A stretch of DNA of 40,192 nt, from NCBI GenBank assembly GCA_902802535.1, contig CADCML010000038.1, positions 1 through 40,192 on the forward strand, written 5' to 3'. Both the position numbers and the translations under genes were made by a program. Source of the stretch: an uncultured Bacteroidia bacterium. GTDB lineage: Bacteria; Bacteroidota; Bacteroidia; Bacteroidales; F082. This document shows, one piece after another, positions 30,790 through 38,818 of this stretch (positions within the stretch are counted from its first letter, which is position 1; each line of letters opens with the position of its first letter). A model generated the notes under the pieces. It was not told the origin of the DNA. It did not search any database and worked only from the letters and a program-made list of their open reading frames with translations.

Positions 30790-33630
30790 TCAAGGCAGCA
30801 ACTCTTCCTTCAAATATTTTCCCGTGTAACTTTCGGCGCACTGCGCCACTTCCTCTGGCGTGCCTTCGCAAACGATGCGCCCGCCACGGTCGCCGCCTTC
30901 GGGACCCATGTCGATGACATAGTCTGCCATTTTGATAACATCCAAGTTGTGTTCGATGATGAGGACGGTGTTGCCTTTGTCCACCAATTTGTTCAGCACG
31001 TTCATCAGCACTTTGATGTCCTCGAAATGCAGGCCTGTGGTGGGTTCGTCTAAAACGTAGAGCGTCTTGCCTGTGTCACGTTTGGCGAGTTCGGTGGCCA
31101 GCTTTACACGCTGCGCCTCACCGCCTGAGATGGTGGTGGAGGCTTGGCCAAGGGTCAAGTAACCCAAGCCGACATCCTTCAACGTCTTGATTTTCTGGAC
31201 GATGTTGGGGATGTTCTCGAAAAACTCCACCGCCTCATTGATGGTCATGTTGAGTACGTCGTTGATCGACTTGCCTTTGTAGCGCACCTCGAGCGTCTCG
31301 CGGTTGTAGCGTTTGCCCTGACATTCCTCGCATAGCACCGTCACGTCGGGCAGGAAGTTCATCTCAATGACGCGCAGACCCGCGCCTTTGCAAGCCTCGC
31401 AGCGACCGCCTTTCACGTTGAACGAGAAACGCCCCGCCTTGTAGTTCCTGATTTTCGACTCGGGCAACTCGCCATAGAGCTTGCGGATGTCGTCGAAAAC
31501 CTTGGTGTAAGTCGCTGGATTCGAGCGCGGTGTGCGTCCAATCGGGGCTTGGTCGATTTGGATGATTTTGTCGAGCTTTTCCAAGCCTTCGATGCTGTCG
31601 TAAGGCAGCGGCTCTTTCACCGAGCGGTAGAACTTTTGGCTGAGGATGGGGGAGAGGGTCTCATTGATCAAAGTGGACTTGCCTGAGCCGCTGACTCCCG
31701 TCACGCAAACCATCACGCCAAGCGGCAGCTCCAAATCCACGTTTTTCAGGTTGTGGCCGCTGGCACCCTTGATGGTCAAAACATTGCCTTCCAAAGGTTT
31801 GCGTCGCGTTTTCGGCACTTCGATTTGGCGCAGGCCGTTGAGGTAGTCGCAGGTGATGGAATGGCCATTTTTCACCTCGGCGGGCTTGCCGGCAAAGACC
31901 ACCTCGCCGCCATGACGACCGGCTCCGGGACCTATATCGACCAAATAATCTGCGCTGAGCATGGTGTCCTTGTCGTGTTCCACCACGATGACCGAGTTGC
32001 CTATGTCGCGAAGTTCCTTCAGCGACTCGATAAGGCGTTGGTTGTCACGCTGGTGCAGGCCGATACTCGGCTCGTCCAAGATGTACAACACGCCCGTCAG
32101 TTGCGACCCGATTTGCGTGGCCAGTCGGATGCGTTGTGCCTCGCCGCCCGAAAGCGATGCTGCGGGTCGGTTCATGTTCAAATAATCGATGCCGATGTCA
32201 AGGAGGAAATGCACGCGCTTGTGGATTTCGCGCAAGATTTCCTTAGCTATATCGTTTTGTCTTTCAGTGAGTTTCGCGGGCAGTTCGTCAATCCATTGGC
32301 CGAGGCTGAGCGTGTCCATGTTGGCCACCTCGGCGATGTTTTTCCCGTCAATGCGGAACCATTGTGCTTCCTTTTTCAGTCGCGAGCCGCCGCAGACGGG
32401 ACAGCTGACATGGTTCATGAACGAGTTGGCCCAACGCGTGATGCTTGCCGGTGCATCCTCGTTGTTCTGGCTCTCGATGAAATTGATGACACCCTCGAAG
32501 TTGATTTTGTAGGTCGAGATGATGCCGAGGGTCTCGCGCTTCACCTCGAAGGTCTCGTTGGTGCCGTAGAGGATGACGTCGATGGCCTCGTCGGAAAAAT
32601 CCTTCAGCGGCGTGTCCAAGGTGTAGCCATATTTCAGTCCAATGGACTCCAACTGCTTGAAAATCCAGCCGCCGGCCTTGTATTCGCCCGTCGGGGCGAG
32701 GCCACCCTTGCGGATGCTCAGGTTGGGGTTGGGGATGAGTTTTTCCTTATCCACCACCGCGATTTCGCCGAGGCCGTTGCACTTGGGACAGGCGCCGTAG
32801 GGCGAGTTGAACGAGAAGGTGTTGGGTTCGGGGTCTTCGTAAGAGAGGCCTGTGGTGGGACACATGAGCAGTCGACTGTAGTAACGTAGCTGCTCCGTGT
32901 CGTTGTCCATCACCATCAACAATCCTTTGCCATAGCGGAAGGCGGTCTGCACCGACTTCTTGATGCGCGAAAGCGCGTCTTCGTGCACTTCAATACGGTC
33001 GATGACGATTTCGATGTCGTGGGTTTTGTAGCGGTCCACCATCATCCCGAACTCGATTTCGCGCATCTGGCCGTCCACGCGAACACGGGTAAATCCCGCT
33101 TGGCGGATGTGCTCAAACAATTCTCTGTAATGACCCTTACGACCTCTAACTGATGGCGCGAGGATGTTGATGCGTCGGCCTTGGAACTCGTTCATTATCA
33201 AGTCTGTGATTTGTTCCTCGGTGTAGCGTACCATGCGCTCGCCGGTGTTGTAGGAGTAAGCCTCGCCGATACGGGCATAGAGCAGGCGCAGGAAGTCGTA
33301 AATCTCGGTGATGGTGCCCACCGTCGAGCGTGGATTTTTGTTCACGCTTTTCTGCTCGATGGAGATGACCGGGCTTAATCCAGTGATTTTGTCCACGTCA
33401 GGGCGTTCCATGTTGCCGATGAACTGCCGCGCGTAGGCCGAGAAGCTCTCCATGTAGCGGCGTTGTCCCTCGGCATAAATCGTGTCGAACGCCAACGACG
33501 ACTTGCCGCTTCCGCTGATGCCCGTGACAACCACCAAGGCATTCCGCGGAATCGACAAATCGATGTTCTTCAGGTTGTTCTCCCGCGCACCGAGGATTTC
33601 GAGGGTTTTATCTTCTGAGAAGTCGTTCAT
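30790..33630 (-). CDS. uvrA: Excinuclease ABC subunit A
   Basis: This 946-residue protein is full length for UvrA, the damage-sensing ATPase of nucleotide excision repair. Each half is an ABC ATPase. The first Walker A is G37-I-S-G-S-G-K-S-S; the second, in the C-terminal half, is G-V-S-G-S-G-K-S-T. Signature motifs S-L-S-G-G-E-A-Q-R-I-R-L-A and T-I-S-G-G-E-A-Q-R-V-K-L-A and two Walker B motifs (L-D-E-P) are visible. Zinc-binding Cys pairs appear as C-P-K-C-N-G-L-G, C-P-V-C-G-G-S-R-L and C-E-A-C-K-G-A-G with C-E-E-C. It lies 21 bases after the lytic transglycosylase gene on the same strand and may be transcribed with it. It acts with UvrB and UvrC, which are not in this window. Confidence 0.97.
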   Translation of the reverse strand: MNDFSEDKTLEILGARENNLKNIDLSIPRNALVVVTGISGSGKSSLAFDTIYAEGQRRYMESFSAYARQFIGNMERPDVDKITGLSPVISIEQKSVNKNPRSTVGTITEIYDFLRLLYARIGEAYSYNTGERMVRYTEEQITDLIMNEFQGRRINILAPSVRGRKGHYRELFEHIRQAGFTRVRVDGQMREIEFGMMVDRYKTHDIEIVIDRIEVHEDALSRIKKSVQTAFRYGKGLLMVMDNDTEQLRYYSRLLMCPTTGLSYEDPEPNTFSFNSPYGACPKCNGLGEIAVVDKEKLIPNPNLSIRKGGLAPTGEYKAGGWIFKQLESIGLKYGYTLDTPLKDFSDEAIDVILYGTNETFEVKRETLGIISTYKINFEGVINFIESQNNEDAPASITRWANSFMNHVSCPVCGGSRLKKEAQWFRIDGKNIAEVANMDTLSLGQWIDELPAKLTERQNDIAKEILREIHKRVHFLLDIGIDYLNMNRPAASLSGGEAQRIRLATQIGSQLTGVLYILDEPSIGLHQRDNQRLIESLKELRDIGNSVIVVEHDKDTMLSADYLVDIGPGAGRHGGEVVFAGKPAEVKNGHSITCDYLNGLRQIEVPKTRRKPLEGNVLTIKGASGHNLKNVDLELPLGVMVCVTGVSGSGKSTLINETLSPILSQKFYRSVKEPLPYDSIEGLEKLDKIIQIDQAPIGRTPRSNPATYTKVFDDIRKLYGELPESKIRNYKAGRFSFNVKGGRCEACKGAGLRVIEMNFLPDVTVLCEECQGKRYNRETLEVRYKGKSINDVLNMTINEAVEFFENIPNIVQKIKTLKDVGLGYLTLGQASTTISGGEAQRVKLATELAKRDTGKTLYVLDEPTTGLHFEDIKVLMNVLNKLVDKGNTVLIIEHNLDVIKMADYVIDMGPEGGDRGGRIVCEGTPEEVAQCAESYTGKYLKEELLP

Positions 33631-33651
33631 TCCTTATTACTTACTCCTAAA

Positions 33652-34632
33652 CTATTCACTTCTCATAGGCTTATGCGTCTTCGCAAACTTCCCCGTAGGA
33701 ATCTTGATTTCATAACTGTTTCCGGGAGAAATGGTCAGCGAAGTGCCGCGCAGCCAAGGGTTGAAGTGTTTCAGCATCTTGAGGTTGGTGCCTTGCTCAT
33801 AGGCGAAATCCACCAGATTGGGAATCGACTCCGTGACGGTCACGGTTTTGGCCTCGAAAGGCCGGTACCAGCCGTTGTCACCGATTTGGAAACCGTATTT
33901 TTCGGGGTTCTCGGTGATGAGTTTCAGCGCGAGGATGCGGAACACATAGCGTTGCGTTTCCTCGGGTAATATCATGTCGTAATAGGAATCTACCCGCTGG
34001 TCTTCTTGCGTCTTGGAGATGCGACCGTTGCCGCAGTTGAAGGCCGCTGCCGCTGCCGTCCAACTGCCGAACTTCCTGTAGGATTCCTTCAAATACTTGC
34101 AAGCCGCAACGGTTTCTTTCTCAACGTTGTAGCGCATGTCCACCTCTTTGTTGATTTCCAAACTGTATTGTTTGCCTGTCGATTCAAGAAACTGCCAAAA
34201 CCCCACCGCCTTGGCAGGCGAGACGGCGTTGGTCAGTTCGCTCTCAATCATGGCGAGGTACTTGAAGTCGTCGGGCAGGCCGTATTTCTCCATCAGCGGT
34301 TCCATCACGGGAAACCACCTTGTGGTGCGTTTCAGCAACAAGATGGTAGCGGAATGTCTGTAGGAGTTGACCAACAGCTCACGCTCCAAACGTTCGCGGA
34401 CATAGAACAAATCCAACGGTACTTCCTCGCCGCAAAACTCCATCGACTCCGGCAGCTCGATGTCGTGCGTGATATGGTCGATGCGGTCGAAGGAGAGGTA
34501 TTCGCGATCGGTGCCTTCATATTCTTCCATTTGCTCGTCGTTGGACTGCGCCAAGGCAATCGTGATGGCAGCGGTTGCACCTATTAATATAATAGCCATG
34601 CCACATGCCAGGAGGATGTTCCTTGTTTTCAT
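33652..34632 (-). CDS. Lytic murein transglycosylase (SLT domain)
   Basis: This 326-residue protein has an N-terminal hydrophobic signal or anchor (about 7-28). An SLT domain (about 105-230) follows, with the catalytic Glu in L-A-M-I-E130-S-E-L, then A-V-G-F-W-Q-F and, further on, A-A-A-A-A-F-N-C-G-N-G-R-I, the usual transglycosylase motifs. The last ~60 residues look like a degenerate LysM or cell-wall-binding segment with N-P-W-L-R-G. It cleaves peptidoglycan between MurNAc and GlcNAc to give anhydro ends. It resembles MltD-type enzymes with a shortened tail. The start was set at 34632 because upstream frame positions lie inside rfbC. It follows rfbC by 26 bases and precedes uvrA by 21. Confidence 0.9.
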   Translation of the reverse strand: MKTRNILLACGMAIILIGATAAITIALAQSNDEQMEEYEGTDREYLSFDRIDHITHDIELPESMEFCGEEVPLDLFYVRERLERELLVNSYRHSATILLLKRTTRWFPVMEPLMEKYGLPDDFKYLAMIESELTNAVSPAKAVGFWQFLESTGKQYSLEINKEVDMRYNVEKETVAACKYLKESYRKFGSWTAAAAAFNCGNGRISKTQEDQRVDSYYDMILPEETQRYVFRILALKLITENPEKYGFQIGDNGWYRPFEAKTVTVTESIPNLVDFAYEQGTNLKMLKHFNPWLRGTSLTISPGNSYEIKIPTGKFAKTHKPMRSE

Positions 34633-34658
34633 AATGGTTCTATGTCTGTTAGAAATTC

Positions 34659-35201
34659 TCAAAATTGTGATACAAAATCTTTGAACATCGGCGACACCTT
34701 GTCTTTTTCCGAAAGAATCGGGTTCTCGATGTCCCACTTGATGCCCAAATCGGGGTCGTTCCAGCGGATGCTGCCTTCCGAGGCCTTGTTGTAGACATTC
34801 GTGCACTTATAGGTGAACACGGAATGGTCCTCCAAGCAAACGAAGCCGTGGGCAAAGCCTTCCGGAATCCAGTACATGAACTTGTTGGCTTCAGTCAGAA
34901 TGACCGATTCCCATTGCCCGTAGGTGGGTGAACCTTTTCTGATGTCGACGGCCACATCCATAACCGCGCCCTTCACCACGCGCACCAATTTGCCTTGCGC
35001 AAAAGGCGGTTTCTGGAAATGCAACCCGCGCAAAACGCCTTTCATCGACTGCGACTCGTTGTCCTGTACGAAATTCATTTCTAAGCCATGCTCGGCAAAG
35101 CGCGCCTTGTTGTAACTCTCGAAAAAATAGCCGCGTTCGTCCGAAAAAACATCCGGCTTGATGATTAACAGGTCTTTTATTTTGGTTTCAATGATTTCCA
35201 T
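34659..35201 (-). CDS. rfbC: dTDP-4-dehydrorhamnose 3,5-epimerase
   Basis: This 180-residue cupin enzyme carries out the third step of dTDP-L-rhamnose synthesis for surface polysaccharides. Visible features: D-E-R-G-Y-F-F-E-S (about 21-29), V-L-R-G-L-H61-F-Q with the catalytic His, D-V-A-V-D-I-R-K-G-S-P-T-Y-G, P-E-G-F-A-H-G-F, and Y-K-C-T-N-x-Y carrying the active-site Tyr. Length is exact for RfbC. The other rhamnose genes (rfbA, rfbB, rfbD) are not nearby, so this one is detached from the usual cluster. It heads a same-strand group with the transglycosylase and uvrA. Its upstream region is occupied by the inverted-repeat element at 35217-35375. Confidence 0.95.
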   Translation of the reverse strand: MEIIETKIKDLLIIKPDVFSDERGYFFESYNKARFAEHGLEMNFVQDNESQSMKGVLRGLHFQKPPFAQGKLVRVVKGAVMDVAVDIRKGSPTYGQWESVILTEANKFMYWIPEGFAHGFVCLEDHSVFTYKCTNVYNKASEGSIRWNDPDLGIKWDIENPILSEKDKVSPMFKDFVSQF

Positions 35202-35216
35202 TGTCTCTTATTTTTT

Positions 35217-35375
35217 AACTACGAATTACACGAATGTCACGAATATATTTAGAAAGTTATTGGGCAACAAGTTGCTGTTGTTACGAATTTTGAGGTCTTT
35301 TCATTCGTAAAAATGGAGGCTTGCGTCCTCGAAATTCTTTCGCTTCAATTTGTTCAATTCGTGTAATTCGTAGTT
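35217..35375. repeat. MITE-like element with 19-bp perfect terminal inverted repeats
   Basis: Ends AACTACGAATTACACGAAT (35217-35235) and its exact inverse at 35357-35375 bracket 159 bp with no gene. Inside is a second perfect pair, TTACGAAT (35281-35288) and ATTCGTAA (35303-35310). It fills nearly all of the 181-base gap between lpdA and rfbC. No flanking target duplication is obvious. A non-autonomous element or a folded RNA element are both possible. Confidence 0.75.
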
Positions 35376-35382
35376 TCTTTAA

Positions 35383-36774
35383 TCATAAATGTACACATTC
35401 GTTGTAGGCCGCCGCAGCCGCCTCCATGATGCCCTCCGACATGGTGGGGTGGGGGAACACGGCGCGGATGATGTCTTCTCCCTTGGCACCGAGCTCGCGG
35501 CAGAGAACAGCAGCTGCCACCATCTCGGTGACGTTGTCGCCAACCATGTGGCAACCTAACCAGTCGCCAGTCTTGGCATCGAAGACGACCTTGATGAAGC
35601 CGTCACGGTTGCCAGCAGCGGTGGCCTTGCCCGAGGCCGTGAAGGGGAACTTGCCAATCTTCACCTCGTAGCCTGCTGCGATGGCCTTGGCTTCGCTCAA
35701 ACCGACGGAGGCGATTTCGGGCGTGGTATAGGTGCAGCCCGGAATGTTGGCATAGTTCAGCGGCTTGGGATTCAGGCCGCAAAGTTTCTCCACGCAGATG
35801 GTGGCTTCGTGGTCGGCCTTGTGCGCGAGGGCGGGACCATGCACGATGTCACCGATGGCATAGATGCCCGGAACGTTGGTGCGATAATACTCGTCCACGT
35901 TGATTTTGCCGCGTTCAGTGCTGATGCCGAGTTCCTCAAGGCCGAGGTTATCGATGTTGGTCTGCACGCCGACGGCGGACAAAACGATGTCGGCCTCCAC
36001 GGTCTTCTCACCCTTCTTGGTGGCGATGGTGCATACGCACTTCTCGCCCGTGGTGTCGACATGGGTCACCGAGGCTTCGGTCATCACGGTCATCTTCAAT
36101 TTCTTGAAGGCGCGTTCCACCTGTTTGGAGACTTCTTCGTCCTCGTTCGGGACCACGTTGGGCAAGAATTCGACCAAGGTCACTTTCACACCCATTGAGG
36201 TGAAGAAGAAAGCGAACTCCGAGCCGATGGCACCTGAACCCACTACGACCATGCTCTCAGGCAATTTGTCCAAAACCAGAGCTTGACGGTAGCCGATGAT
36301 TTTCTTGCCGTCGATAGGCAAGGCGGGCAGCTCGCGCACACGTGAACCTGTGGCAAGGATGATGTGTTCTGCTTCGTGAAGGGTAACGTTGCCTTCGGCA
36401 TCGGTCACTTCCACTTGCTTGTCGGCGGTCAGTTTGCCGTAGCCGGCAATGACTTCCACGTTGTTCTTTTTGAGCAGGTATTGCACGCCTTTGCTCATGG
36501 TGTCGGCCACGCCGCGACTGCGGGCCACGACGGCCTCCATGTCGGGTTTCACTTCGCCTTCCACCTTGATGCCGTAGTTTTCGGCATGATTAATATAGGT
36601 GTAGACCTGCGCGCTTTTCAGCAGGGCTTTGGTGGGGATGCAGCCCCAGTTGAGGCAGATGCCGCCCACTTCGGCCTTTTCGACCACGGCGGTCTTCTTT
36701 CCAAGTTGTGATGCTCTGATGGCAGCCACATAGCCTCCCGGGCCGCTGCCGATAACGATTATGTCGTATTTCAT
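35383..36774 (-). CDS. lpdA: Dihydrolipoyl dehydrogenase (E3)
   Basis: This 463-residue flavoprotein reoxidises dihydrolipoamide of 2-oxo-acid dehydrogenase complexes or the glycine cleavage system, passing electrons to NAD+. The FAD-binding motif G-S-G-P-G-G-Y-V-A-A-I-R is at the start. The redox disulfide is C40-L-N-W-G-C45-I-P-T-K (Trp in place of the common Val). A second Rossmann motif (V-V-G-S-G-A-I-G-S-E-F) binds NAD, and the C-terminal H-P-T-M-S-E-G holds the catalytic His-Glu dyad. An ATG at 36774 is preferred; a TTG two codons earlier is possible. It stands alone here. Its lipoylated partners are not in the window, but lplA is. Confidence 0.95.
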   Translation of the reverse strand: MKYDIIVIGSGPGGYVAAIRASQLGKKTAVVEKAEVGGICLNWGCIPTKALLKSAQVYTYINHAENYGIKVEGEVKPDMEAVVARSRGVADTMSKGVQYLLKKNNVEVIAGYGKLTADKQVEVTDAEGNVTLHEAEHIILATGSRVRELPALPIDGKKIIGYRQALVLDKLPESMVVVGSGAIGSEFAFFFTSMGVKVTLVEFLPNVVPNEDEEVSKQVERAFKKLKMTVMTEASVTHVDTTGEKCVCTIATKKGEKTVEADIVLSAVGVQTNIDNLGLEELGISTERGKINVDEYYRTNVPGIYAIGDIVHGPALAHKADHEATICVEKLCGLNPKPLNYANIPGCTYTTPEIASVGLSEAKAIAAGYEVKIGKFPFTASGKATAAGNRDGFIKVVFDAKTGDWLGCHMVGDNVTEMVAAAVLCRELGAKGEDIIRAVFPHPTMSEGIMEAAAAAYNECVHL

Positions 36775-36817
36775 ATTCAAGGATTTAATGATTTAATATT
36801 CAAAGATTTAAGATTCT

Positions 36818-36860
36818 CTTGTCGACGCTTCGCGTCATTGCGAGGAACGAAGCAATCCAG
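36818..36860. repeat. Dispersed palindromic repeat, single copy
   Basis: Matches the units at 7661-7810 with few changes (CGTCATTGCGAGGAACGAAG core). It is 27 kb from the main cluster and lies between lpdA and the downstream end of the DUF234 gene. Confidence 0.88.
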
Positions 36861-36861
36861 A

Positions 36862-36887
36862 TTCGTAATTTTGCGCGAAATTACGAA
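36862..36887. other. Perfect 10-bp hairpin
   Basis: TTCGTAATTT (36862-36871) and AAATTACGAA (36878-36887) with a 6-base loop TGCGCG, directly beside the dispersed repeat. It may terminate the DUF234 transcript, though the T run is poor. Confidence 0.5.
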
Positions 36888-36919
36888 AAATTCCGCAATG
36901 CGTTGGCAATTTTGTCAAA

Positions 36920-38344
36920 TCATCCGAACAAATCTTCCAATTTCACCACATTTTGAATCATCCCCGAATACATCCCCTTTGCCAAGCCCTCGGTGGTAAT
37001 CAATGTGAGCCAAGAAGCATGGCGGAGGCCGGTCTCTTTAATAAAGGTGTTGCGTCTCCGATTGATTTTCTCGTATTCTTCTTTGTCAAGTTCGTATTCG
37101 TCTTGGCTGTATTTCACCTCGCACACGTTAACAATCTTGTCGGCACGCTCAATGATGAGGTCTATTTGGACGGCAGGTTTCGCGGTTTTGCTGCGCCACG
37201 AGTAGTTGAGCGTTGAGATGCCGTCGATGCGGAGTGCCCGCTTGATTTGCGGAATGTGAGCCAAACAAATGCGTTCGAAGGCCAATCCCATCCAAGTGTT
37301 CACCTCAGGCGTGTTGATGTGGTGCGACCAATATTCCGTTTCCACCTCAGCTCTGTCGACGAAGGTCAGGTAGAAAAGGCTGAAAAAGTCGCAAATCTGA
37401 TAAATGGCATCCTTGCTCTTGATTTCTTTTTCGCGGACGATATTTTTCCGAACAAGGTCGCAATGCACGAGGTCTTCCAACTTGTTGCCCAAATGTCCGT
37501 TGTTGGCGCATTTCAGTTCTGTAGTCAATTGCTCGCGGGTCATTCCGTGCCGACTTTTGCTCAGTGCCTTGACAATGTCGATGTATCTGTCGGGATGTTT
37601 GTAGAGCGTGTTGAATAGCCGGCGGAACTCGCGCCGCATTTTCGTGTCACGGCTGAAGAAAAGACGGTCGATGTTTTGGACAAAACTTTCGCTGTTGTCC
37701 AACAGACTGAGGTAATAGGGTATGCCGCCGAAGACCATATAGGCTTGAAGTGCCATCTGCCTGTTCCACACGAATTGGTGTTCGTTGAGGTATTCCTCCA
37801 CTTCACGCAAAGTGAAAGGATGTAAGGGCATCTCTTCCGTGAGGCGGTCATGCAAGCCGCCTTTGTTGTCGATGACGTTGGTAATCATCCAACTGGTTGC
37901 GCTACCGCAAATGATGAGGATGACATTGTCTTGAAGCGAAGCCCAGTTGTTCCAGAAATACCCAACTGCTCCAGCAACATTAGAGTTTTCGGCATCCAAG
38001 GCCGGCAACTCGTCAATGAAGATAATGCAGCGTTCCTCGCGTTTTGCCGTTTTCTTCAGCGCGTTTTTCAGCATGACAAATGCCGACATCCAGTCTTTTG
38101 GCTTTTCAGGAAGGTCGTATCCGAACTCTTCCATGGCATCGGAAAAGGCGGTGAATTGGTCTTTCAGAGTGCCTTCGATGACCCCAGTCATCTTGAAGGC
38201 GAACTGGTTTTTGAAAACTTGGTTGATGAGAAAAGTCTTGCCCACGCGCCGCCGACCAAACAGGGCGAGAAACTCTGCCCGAGGACTCTCACAGAGAGCA
38301 TTCAACCTGCTGATTTCAGCATTTCTTCCGATGATATTATCCAT
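36920..38344 (-). CDS. AAA ATPase with DUF234 domain (ATPase_2 family)
   Basis: This 474-residue protein has Walker A G30-R-R-R-V-G-K-T37, Walker B I-I-F-I-D-E112-L and a sensor-like I-C-G-S-A-T-S. A winged-helix-like middle follows, and the C-terminal DUF234 domain has the PD-(D/E)XK core V-Q-I-D395-L-I-I ... V-C-E409-V-K411. The N-terminal G-R-N-A-E-I-x-R-L opening is typical of the archaeal-type ATPase_2 family. Function is unproven; such genes are variable between strains. The start ATG 38344 is followed by a canonical short opening. Its promoter (38367-38398) is the best match in this window, and two perfect palindromes (38405-38492) lie just beyond it. This is the third AAA/PD-(D/E)XK gene here. 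Confidence 0.9.
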   Translation of the reverse strand: MDNIIGRNAEISRLNALCESPRAEFLALFGRRRVGKTFLINQVFKNQFAFKMTGVIEGTLKDQFTAFSDAMEEFGYDLPEKPKDWMSAFVMLKNALKKTAKREERCIIFIDELPALDAENSNVAGAVGYFWNNWASLQDNVILIICGSATSWMITNVIDNKGGLHDRLTEEMPLHPFTLREVEEYLNEHQFVWNRQMALQAYMVFGGIPYYLSLLDNSESFVQNIDRLFFSRDTKMRREFRRLFNTLYKHPDRYIDIVKALSKSRHGMTREQLTTELKCANNGHLGNKLEDLVHCDLVRKNIVREKEIKSKDAIYQICDFFSLFYLTFVDRAEVETEYWSHHINTPEVNTWMGLAFERICLAHIPQIKRALRIDGISTLNYSWRSKTAKPAVQIDLIIERADKIVNVCEVKYSQDEYELDKEEYEKINRRRNTFIKETGLRHASWLTLITTEGLAKGMYSGMIQNVVKLEDLFG

Positions 38345-38366
38345 AATGAAACTTGTTTTGACTTTG

Positions 38367-38398
38367 CAAAAATACGATGAATATATAAATCATGCAAA
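38367..38398 (-). promoter_or_regulatory. Bacteroidota promoter of the DUF234 gene: -33 TTTG, -7 TATTTTTG
   Basis: Minus strand TTTG (38395-38398) and TATTTTTG (38367-38374) with a 20-base spacer, an exact consensus arrangement. The palindromic repeats start 6 bases upstream of the -33 element. Confidence 0.75.
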
Positions 38399-38404
38399 TG
38401 TTTT

Positions 38405-38492
38405 GGGCGAAATCTATCAAAAATCATATAGATTTCGCCCTTTTTATGTGGTTTTAGGGCGAAATCTATTAAAAATTGGGTAGATTTCGCCC
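38405..38492. repeat. Two tandem perfect palindromes upstream of the DUF234 ATPase
   Basis: The word GGGCGAAATCTA occurs four times in alternating orientation. Palindrome 1 has a 13-bp stem (38405-38417 and 38428-38440, loop 10). Palindrome 2 has a 12-bp stem (38457-38468 and 38481-38492, loop 12). They are 52 bases apart. Outer flanks ATGTTT/AAACAT continue the symmetry. Both loops are A/T-rich. They sit directly upstream of the ATPase promoter and next to the small membrane protein gene. Confidence 0.93.
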
Positions 38493-38501
38493 GAAACATG
38501 A

Positions 38502-38672
38502 TTATGATTCGGATTTGGTTTCCATCGAATCGGCCTCCTTGTGAGTCGCCTCATCCTTCTGCTTCCGCTCGCTAATCCATTTGATAATCTTGAGAAAAAT
38601 CGCCCAAAGTCCGAAAAACCCCACTACGGCAATAGCACAAACAAAGATCACATCTATTACTTCACTAATCAT
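38502..38672 (-). CDS. Small single-pass membrane protein (56 aa), unknown function
   Basis: ATG 38672 to TAA 38502 gives 56 residues: M-I-S-E-V-I-D, then a hydrophobic helix (about 7-30, with F-V-C-A-I-A-V-V-G-F-F-G-L-W-A-I-F), then a charged cytoplasmic tail rich in Lys, Glu and Asp. A good -7 box (38693) and the clean split between membrane helix and charged tail support it as a real gene. Small proteins like this are easily missed. It lies between the palindromes of the DUF234 gene and the divergent gene at 38819. No function can be assigned; it may be a regulatory or stress microprotein. Confidence 0.65.
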   Translation of the reverse strand: MISEVIDVIFVCAIAVVGFFGLWAIFLKIIKWISERKQKDEATHKEADSMETKSES

Positions 38673-38692
38673 TTTCTTTTCGATTTCGGGCG

Positions 38693-38700
38693 CAAAGGTA
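38693..38700 (-). promoter_or_regulatory. Bacteroidota -7 box (TACCTTTG) for the 56-aa protein
   Basis: Minus strand exact TAnnTTTG, 20 bases from the ATG at 38672. Confidence 0.55.
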
Positions 38701-38785
38701 CAAAAAATGCGAGGTATATATTAATATAGGTGTGAAAAAAGTTCGGAATTTTTGTCCGCCAACTTGCGCGTTTCAAGAAATTCCC

Positions 38786-38793
38786 TATATTTG
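38786..38793 (+). promoter_or_regulatory. Bacteroidota -7 box (TATATTTG)
   Basis: Exact TAnnTTTG with CTTG (38763-38766) 19 bases upstream. It serves the gene at 38819. Confidence 0.6.
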
Positions 38794-38818
38794 CACCATC
38801 ATTCAAATTTGAACAGCT

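Noticed and set aside
31753-32889. Long open frame opposite uvrA
   Set aside because: Antisense shadow of an unambiguous UvrA gene.
34633-34806. N-terminal extension of the lytic transglycosylase
   Set aside because: It is the end of rfbC read in another frame and would place the signal sequence 58 residues inside the protein.
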